Below are positions 5,592-9,522 of a DNA stretch of 9,522 nt, piece after piece. Positions within the stretch are counted from its first letter, which is position 1; each line of letters begins with the position of its first letter. A program made the translations under genes and the position numbers. The notes under the pieces are model-generated. The model did not search any database and was not told the origin of the DNA. It saw only the letters and a list, made by a program, of their open reading frames with translations. Origin of the DNA: Candidatus Aenigmatarchaeota archaeon. Its GTDB lineage: Archaea > Aenigmatarchaeota > Aenigmatarchaeia > PWEA01 > JACRMZ01. The stretch covers positions 1-9,522 of the forward strand of contig JACRMZ010000062.1 of NCBI GenBank assembly GCA_016219455.1, written 5' to 3'.

Positions 5592-6827
5592 ATGAACTCG
5601 AAAGTTGCGATAATCTCAGGTGCAACAACCAAGTTCTCCGAGAGATGGGAAGACTCGTGGATGGACCTTATCAGGGAGTGTGGCCTTGAGGCACTCAAGA
5701 AGGCTGGCATAGAGAGGAAGCAGATAAGCAAGATTTACTGTGGCAACATGGGGTTGGAAGGCCTCGCAGGGCAGAGCCAGCTGGTTTCAAAGCTTTACGA
5801 AGAGTTGTTCGACAATGGTTCCCATACACCCATGACGCGCGTCGAATCAGGCGAAGCCTCCGGAGCAAAGGCAATCGAGGAGGCATGTGGGCACATCTTC
5901 GCTGGGTTGCATCACGGGCAGGAACGAGTCGTCGTAGTCGGTGGTGTCGAAAAGATGAAGGACGTCAAGTCCGCGCTCGCCACGAAAGTCCTGGACTCGA
6001 CTGCAGACAGGGAGCGCGAGATGATATTAGGCAAAGGATTGTACTCACTCTACGGCGAAATAGCCGGGCGTTATCTCAGGGCAAATGGCGTTTCAGCCGA
6101 CTTCATGCATCTTGTCGCGGTGAAAAACCACAAGAACGCTGAAGCCAATGAGAAGGCACACTTCCCGTTTGCGGTAAACCTGCAGCAGGTCCGCGAGAGC
6201 CAGATAATGTCTACACCGCTGAGGATGCTGGATTGCCACGCCATGTCTGACGGCGCGTCCGCTCTCGTGCTTGTTCCGGAATCGCTTGCGAAGAAGATTG
6301 GCAAAGAGTATGTCGTCATAGATTCCATGCATTCTGCAACAGACACAATGTCGCTTTACAGCAGGCATGATTTCACAGCGTTCAACGCCGTCTCAACCGC
6401 CGCGAAATGGGCCTTCGGAGAAGCTAATGTCTCGCCTAAAGACATAGACGTAGCGGAGCTGCATGATTCGTTCACGATAACAGAGCTTTTGGCTTACGAG
6501 GACTTGGGCTTTGCCCCGAGGGGAAAGGGTTCCGAGCTGATAAAAAACAACATGATGAACGGAAAGGATGCCCTCGAGCCGAGCCAGTTGAAAACGCCTG
6601 TTGTCCTTGCAGACGGAAACAGCGAGTTCGTTTTCAATCCAACAGGAGGCCTGAAGGCACGCGGCCACGCTATTGGTGCCACAGGCGTGGCTCAAGCCGT
6701 TGAAATATACGAGCAGCTTCTGGGCAAATCCGGGAAAAGGCAGGCTCAGAAGGCCGAAGTCGGGCTGACGCATAGCGTTGGCGGTATCGGCGGGACGGCT
6801 GTTGTTGGAATATACAGGGCGGGATGA
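5592..6827 (+). CDS. SCP2-type thiolase homologue lacking the catalytic cysteine
   Basis: The 411-residue product aligns along its whole length with archaeal acetyl-CoA C-acetyltransferases. Those condense two acetyl-CoA to acetoacetyl-CoA at the entry to the mevalonate pathway and form a complex with HMG-CoA synthase. Family landmarks are VEKM (119-122), LLDC-type MLDCHAMSDGASAL (212-225), ELHD (289-292), GGLKARGHAIGATG (352-365) and LTHSVGG (392-398). The active site is altered. Where the family has V-E-A-A-C-A-S-G, this protein has V-E-S-G-E-A-S-G, putting Glu88 (GAA, 5853-5855) in the nucleophile position. The HDCF motif is HDSF (291-294), and GHP is GHA (His359 kept). The nearest Cys, C98, is ten residues downstream and should not reach the site. 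Start: leaderless ATG under a good TATA box. It overlaps the next gene as ATGA. Function may be decarboxylating or purely structural within the complex; that part is inference. Confidence 0.93.
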   Translation: MNSKVAIISGATTKFSERWEDSWMDLIRECGLEALKKAGIERKQISKIYCGNMGLEGLAGQSQLVSKLYEELFDNGSHTPMTRVESGEASGAKAIEEACGHIFAGLHHGQERVVVVGGVEKMKDVKSALATKVLDSTADREREMILGKGLYSLYGEIAGRYLRANGVSADFMHLVAVKNHKNAEANEKAHFPFAVNLQQVRESQIMSTPLRMLDCHAMSDGASALVLVPESLAKKIGKEYVVIDSMHSATDTMSLYSRHDFTAFNAVSTAAKWAFGEANVSPKDIDVAELHDSFTITELLAYEDLGFAPRGKGSELIKNNMMNGKDALEPSQLKTPVVLADGNSEFVFNPTGGLKARGHAIGATGVAQAVEIYEQLLGKSGKRQAQKAEVGLTHSVGGIGGTAVVGIYRAG

Positions 6828-7078
6828 TTATGAAAAATACTGTGAAAAAAATTCGGGGAATAATAGAGAGCGAGTTCGGGGATGGCTTTGAAATCAATTA
6901 CAAAACGTTTGGTAGTTCCGGTGGCAAAGAGGAGCACGCTTACATAAGCTACGGGGACGAGCAGATCGGTTCGCTTCAGTATTTCCCCAAATGCCACGTT
7001 TCCTGCGGTCCGGAATATTTAGAGAACTTCATGCGGCTCAGGGAGCACGTTGCAAAGGCACTTGAGGAGGATCTTTGA
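6824..7078 (+). CDS. Small unknown protein inside the mevalonate operon
   Basis: This 84-residue protein (82 if ATG 6830 is used) is not recognised. It begins with a helix (KNTVKKIRGIIESEFG), followed by strands (FEINYKTFGSSGG, HAYISYGDEQIGSLQYF). A Cys pair sits in KCHVSCGPEY, and a C-terminal helix (FMRLREHVAKALEED) ends the protein. Its start overlaps the thiolase stop (ATGA), and its stop overlaps the DUF35-HMG-CoA synthase start (TGATG), so all three genes should be translated together. It sits between two enzymes that are normally adjacent, so it may be a partner or a regulator. It also resembles, weakly, part of the first island gene across the divergent promoter. It is too short and lacks the motifs for a thiolase or DUF35 fragment. 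Confidence 0.8.
   Translation: MIMKNTVKKIRGIIESEFGDGFEINYKTFGSSGGKEEHAYISYGDEQIGSLQYFPKCHVSCGPEYLENFMRLREHVAKALEEDL
7064..7070 (+). promoter_or_regulatory. Shine-Dalgarno site for DUF35-HMG-CoA synthase
   Basis: GAGGAGG lies 7 bases before ATG 7078, inside the end of the small upstream gene. It supports ATG 7078 over the TTG at 7075. Confidence 0.65.
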
Positions 7079-8540
7079 TGGAGCCTACGTCTTCGCGTTA
7101 TTGGCGAAGCAGCAAAGACTTACATCTTATTGGAAGGCAGTGCAGCTGTGGCCACCGGTACTACAAGTCAACGAACTTCTGCACATCATGCGGAAGGATG
7201 GGAAACGTTACTGAGTACGCTCTTCCAAGAACAGGAAAAGTTTTCTCTTCTACTGTTACATACTCGGCAACCGAGGACCTTCAGCTTTCACTCAAAGTCC
7301 CCTACACTTTGGCTACTGTGGAGCTTGGCGGGGTAAAAGTCCCGGGCATAGTCGATGGAGGCGCGGAAATAAACGATGATGTCGGCTGCAAAGTCGGTTT
7401 GCTTGGCAGGACATCCGAAGGATTGGCAATCTACAGGCTCGTTTGGGAAAAGCTCCTCAGGTACGCCATGCCAAAAACTGCAGCGAAAGACTCCAACAGG
7501 CAATCCAAAGACCCAAAGAACGTCGGGATTGAAGGCTATGGTGTTTACGCTCCACGTTTTCGGATTTCCACAAAAGAAATAGCGCGCGTCTGGGGAGCGC
7601 AGGACGAGGGAGGGCAGAAAAGCCTGCCGGGAAAGTGGGATGACTCCGGTTCTTATGCTATGAATTCGGCACTCGACGCGCTTCATCATGCAGGCGTGCC
7701 GGGAAAAGAAATCGGCGATGTGATGGTCGGCTCAGAAAGCCATCCATACGCAGTAAACCCGACATCAACAATTGTTGGCGAGCTAATCGGCTCTGACGAG
7801 GCCGCATCGGACTTGGAGTTCGCGTGCAAGGCCGGGACGCATGCGATGCGAGTTCTCGCTGCAGAAGTGATGGCAAACACAATAAAATACGGTTTGGCAA
7901 TAGGCACAGATTCGGCGCAGGGAGCTCCATCTGATGCGTTGGAATATACGGCAGGCGACGGCGCTGCCGCATTTGTTCTTGGCAACAACAAGCCGATTGC
8001 AATCCTTGAAGGAAGGCCGCGCTCGTTCTGCACAGACACGCCGGACTTCTGGAGGAATGAAGGGGAGAAGTATCCGAGGCATGGCGAACGTTTCACAGGG
8101 GAGCCTGCTTATTTCAGGCAAAGAGGCTCATGACTGAACTTGGGCTTGAGGCAAAAGATTTTGATTATGCTGTTTTCCACCAGCCAAATTCCAAATTCCC
8201 AAGGCGTGCCGGAAAGATACTGGGGTTCAAGCCAGAGCAGGTTGAGCGCGGCATCGTCACTGATTCCATAGGGAACTCGTATTCGGCGTGTTCGATGATT
8301 GGGCTGTGCAGGGTTCTCGATGTCGCAGGCCCTGGCGAGAGGATACTTTTGACATCGTATGGTTCCGGCGCAGGAAGCGATGCGTTCTCATTCATAACAA
8401 CAAAGCACATAATAGAGAAGCGCGAGAGGATACGCAGGAGCGTGGACAGCTGGCTTGGCATCGAGGACAAGAACCTCGTTGAATTCGTCGATTACGCCAT
8501 TTATGCGAAACAGAAGGGCGTAATAAGGATGCACGAATAA
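7078..8540 (+). pseudogene. mvaS: DUF35 (zinc ribbon/OB-fold) fused to HMG-CoA synthase, frameshifted
   Basis: HMG-CoA synthase joins acetyl-CoA to acetoacetyl-CoA to give HMG-CoA. Residues 1-130 are a DUF35 domain: a zinc ribbon (C22, C24, C35, C38) then an OB-fold. A linker (131-147) leads to the synthase, beginning NVGIEGYGVYAPRFR. Catalytic Glu220 (GSESHP) and Cys250 (LEFACKAGT) are present. The first frame reads on through GEPAYFR and hits TGA at 8131-8133. The rest continues in another frame from about 8118 and holds the catalytic His (FHQPN, codon 8178-8180) and the GSGAGSDAF end, closing with TAA. From memory, archaeal homologues have about five residues (like HVINA) between YFR and AK-x-LM. 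Their loss plus one base, 16 bases in all, explains the shift. GGCA at the junction (8117-8120) fits deletion between short repeats. DUF35 is normally a separate protein bridging thiolase and synthase. The 3' fragment has an ATG at 8130 but no ribosome site of note. A sequencing or assembly error is the main alternative. Confidence 0.92.
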
Positions 8541-8567
8541 TATGCGCAGCTAAGTAAGAAGGGAGGT

Positions 8568-8596
8568 ATCGGAACCGCAGGTTCTGATTTGTGTTT
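8568..8596 (+). terminator. Hairpin plus T-rich tail after the HMG-CoA synthase gene
   Basis: Bases 8568-8576 and 8580-8588 form a 9-bp stem (ATCGGAACC with GGTTCTGAT, one G-T pair) around a GCA loop. TTGTGTTT follows directly. This is a plausible intrinsic-type terminator 28 bases after the TAA at 8540. Its T-rich tail overlaps the TATA box of the next gene, so the element separates two transcription units compactly. Confidence 0.5.
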
Positions 8597-8601
8597 AAAA
8601 G
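8594..8601 (+). promoter_or_regulatory. TATA box for the KaiC-like ATPase gene
   Basis: TTTAAAAG is centred about 26 bases before ATG 8623, with no ribosome site between. The gene is therefore predicted to be its own leaderless transcription unit. Confidence 0.6.
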
Positions 8602-8622
8602 CTCCGAAAACAATTTTTATCC

Positions 8623-9339
8623 ATGGTTGAGAGAATTCCTTCAGGCATTGATGGTTTGGACAAGATTCTTTGCGGCGGATTTGTGAAAGGGAGCAATGTC
8701 CTTGTTGCAGGGAAGTCAGGAACGCTGAAAACTTCTTTCTGCTTGTCATACCTTTATGAAGGGGCAAAGCGCGGCGAGCCTGGAGTTTTCGTTTCAACAG
8801 AGGAAACGGAAGACGACCTCATAGAAGATGCCAGGGCGATGTTCGGCTGGGATCTCAGGGATTTGGTGAACAAAAGATTGATAAAATTCGTTTCGATGGT
8901 GCCGCCATATTCTGCCAAAGAAACCAATGATGTGGAGAAGCTAATCAAAGCATATGTTAATGACGTAATAACTTCCATTGCCAGCGTTTCGCAGGAGATT
9001 GGGGCAAAGCGCATAGTGATTGATTCCGTCTCGATGATAGAGATGTTCATACAGAACAGGTACATGTCCAGAATCGCGCTGATGTCAATCCTCAGGAATA
9101 TGAAATCCCTTGGGGCAACGACGATGGTCACGGAAGGCGTCCCGGAAAAGCAGATGCTCACCGGGGACGAGGCCTTGGTGGAGTTCGTTGTGGATGCCGT
9201 TTTAAAGCTCGATTTCGTCCCGTCGGCAAGGGATACAAGAACGCTCACTGTGTCAAAAATGAGAAGAACCAACCATTCAACGCTTATACACCCCTTCTCG
9301 CTGTCCCCCGGCGGCCTGAGGCTTCTCGAAATAAAGTAA
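8623..9339 (+). CDS. KaiC-like RecA-superfamily ATPase with variant P-loop
   Basis: This 238-residue protein is a single KaiC domain. The opening IPSGIDGLDKILCGGF (5-20) is the family's usual start. The P-loop is GKSGTLKT (30-37), where the common form is GxxGxGKT: the Gly before Lys is Leu35, while Lys36 and Thr37 are kept. The acidic pair in STEETEDD (E60, E61) and Walker B RIVIDS (D134) are in place. KMRRTNHS (212-219) matches the KaiC KMRxxxH segment that contacts nucleotide across the subunit interface. Archaeal single-domain KaiC proteins are thought to act as ATP-dependent switches in signalling, motility or transcription control; no specific role is visible here. The length is normal and no second domain, HTH or membrane segment is fused. 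It has its own TATA box and stands alone between the mevalonate operon and a promoter for the next gene. Confidence 0.93.
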   Translation: MVERIPSGIDGLDKILCGGFVKGSNVLVAGKSGTLKTSFCLSYLYEGAKRGEPGVFVSTEETEDDLIEDARAMFGWDLRDLVNKRLIKFVSMVPPYSAKETNDVEKLIKAYVNDVITSIASVSQEIGAKRIVIDSVSMIEMFIQNRYMSRIALMSILRNMKSLGATTMVTEGVPEKQMLTGDEALVEFVVDAVLKLDFVPSARDTRTLTVSKMRRTNHSTLIHPFSLSPGGLRLLEIK

Positions 9340-9380
9340 AAGACCCTCGGATAGCCGATTACATGGCGTTTCAAGCAAGA

Positions 9381-9388
9381 TTTAAATA
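9381..9388 (+). promoter_or_regulatory. TATA box for the gene at the right edge
   Basis: TTTAAATA is a good archaeal TATA match with purines just upstream (GCAAGA). Transcription should start near 9410, leaving a leader of roughly 95 bases before ATG 9507. That is long compared with the leaderless genes elsewhere in this window. Confidence 0.6.
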
Positions 9389-9419
9389 TTACGCCCCCTC
9401 ATAGATACTAACGTACCGT

Positions 9420-9447
9420 AAGCTCTTCTGCAAGAAGACGCTTTTTT
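9420..9447 (+). promoter_or_regulatory. Leader hairpin with T-tract (possible attenuator)
   Basis: AAGC-TCTTCT pairs with AGAAGA-GCTT around a GCA loop (9420-9443, one bulged C at 9439). Six T residues (9442-9447) start at its foot. The shape is that of an intrinsic terminator but it lies inside the predicted leader, upstream of a well-equipped start codon. Transcription attenuation is possible; equally, it could be a plain RNA stability element. Confidence 0.45.
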
Positions 9448-9483
9448 ATGGTATCTGAAAACCCTTGCGGGAAATCCGTTTAG
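9448..9483 (+). other. Possible 11-codon upstream open frame
   Basis: Immediately after the T-tract an ATG opens MVSENPCGKSV and closes with TAG, 23 bases before the main ATG. There is no ribosome site in front of it, so it may be chance. If translated, it would sweep through the second hairpin. Confidence 0.2.
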
Positions 9484-9485
9484 GG
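9462..9485 (+). promoter_or_regulatory. Second leader hairpin next to the ribosome site
   Basis: CCCT (9462-9465) pairs with AGGG (9482-9485), and CGG (9468-9470) with CCG (9476-9478), around a GAAAT loop with a small internal loop. It ends nine bases before the GGAGGTG site and could influence access to it. Confidence 0.35.
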
Positions 9486-9493
9486 CAAAAAAA

Positions 9494-9500
9494 GGAGGTG
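9494..9500 (+). promoter_or_regulatory. Strong Shine-Dalgarno site
   Basis: GGAGGTG, six bases before ATG 9507, is the best ribosome site in the window. It fixes the start of the right-edge gene and suggests a highly translated product. Confidence 0.8.
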
Positions 9501-9506
9501 TAGGAT

Positions 9507-9522
9507 ATGGCACAAAAGCCGC
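9507..9522 (+). CDS. 5' end of an unidentified gene (partial)
   Basis: ATG GCA CAA AAG CCG starts a protein MAQKP that runs off the window. Family cannot be judged. The strong ribosome site, own promoter and structured leader suggest an abundant or regulated protein. Confidence 0.65.

Noticed and set aside
8113..8135. Programmed ribosomal frameshift in HMG-CoA synthase
   Set aside because: There is no slippery heptamer or downstream structure at the junction, and about five conserved residues are missing, which a frameshift in translation would not explain.
8130..8540. C-terminal part of HMG-CoA synthase as a separate subunit
   Set aside because: It begins in the middle of a conserved domain and shares its frame relation with a simple deletion. 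An ATG is present but no ribosome site, and split HMG-CoA synthases are not known to me.
9347..9357. Small hairpin TCGG/CCGA after the KaiC-like gene as a terminator
   Set aside because: The stem is only four base pairs and no T-tract follows.
8754..9374. 206-codon open frame antisense to the KaiC-like gene
   Set aside because: The sense strand has full KaiC motifs and a matching promoter; the antisense frame has no start signals and no recognisable domain.

Overview
The window looks archaeal. Three lines of evidence agree: TATA-type promoters about 26 bases upstream of start codons with no ribosome-binding site (leaderless mRNAs), Shine-Dalgarno sites of the GGTG/GGAGG type before internal operon genes, and archaeal versions of a YchF-type ATPase, an SCP2-like thiolase, HMG-CoA synthase, a DUF35 protein and a KaiC-like ATPase. 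The small gene sizes, dense packing and cytoplasmic LRR proteins would fit a DPANN-type archaeon, but the sequence here cannot settle the lineage.

Layout. 1-518 (minus strand): the first codons of an unidentified gene and a tandem-CBS regulator. 678-1817 (plus): a YchF-type ATPase interrupted by one in-frame TAG. 1827-5468 (minus): a seven-gene, tightly packed accessory operon that converges on YchF. Its last four genes begin with nearly the same N-terminal module (consensus NKNLxxLAKEHxD); two of them carry leucine-rich repeats. The first three encode small proteins I do not recognise. 5592-8540 (plus): a divergent operon for the first steps of the mevalonate pathway, namely a thiolase homologue, a small unknown protein, and a DUF35 domain fused to HMG-CoA synthase. 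8623-9339 (plus): a KaiC-like ATPase with its own TATA box. 9340-9522: a promoter and a structured leader of about 95 bases before a gene that runs off the window.

Two conserved genes are broken as read: YchF by an amber codon, and DUF35-HMG-CoA synthase by a frameshift that fits a 16-base deletion. The thiolase is full length but has Glu where the family has its catalytic Cys. In known archaeal systems thiolase, HMG-CoA synthase and DUF35 protein form one complex that channels acetoacetyl-CoA to HMG-CoA. Here two of the three parts are fused, the thiolase nucleophile is missing and an extra small gene sits between them. The window therefore shows a remodelled or decaying route into isoprenoid lipids.

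The most novel-looking content is the 1827-5468 island of paralogues sharing an N-terminal tag, the Cys-less thiolase, and the structured leader at the right end. No intergenic gap exceeds 170 bases, and I found no tRNA, rRNA, CRISPR array or insertion sequence.
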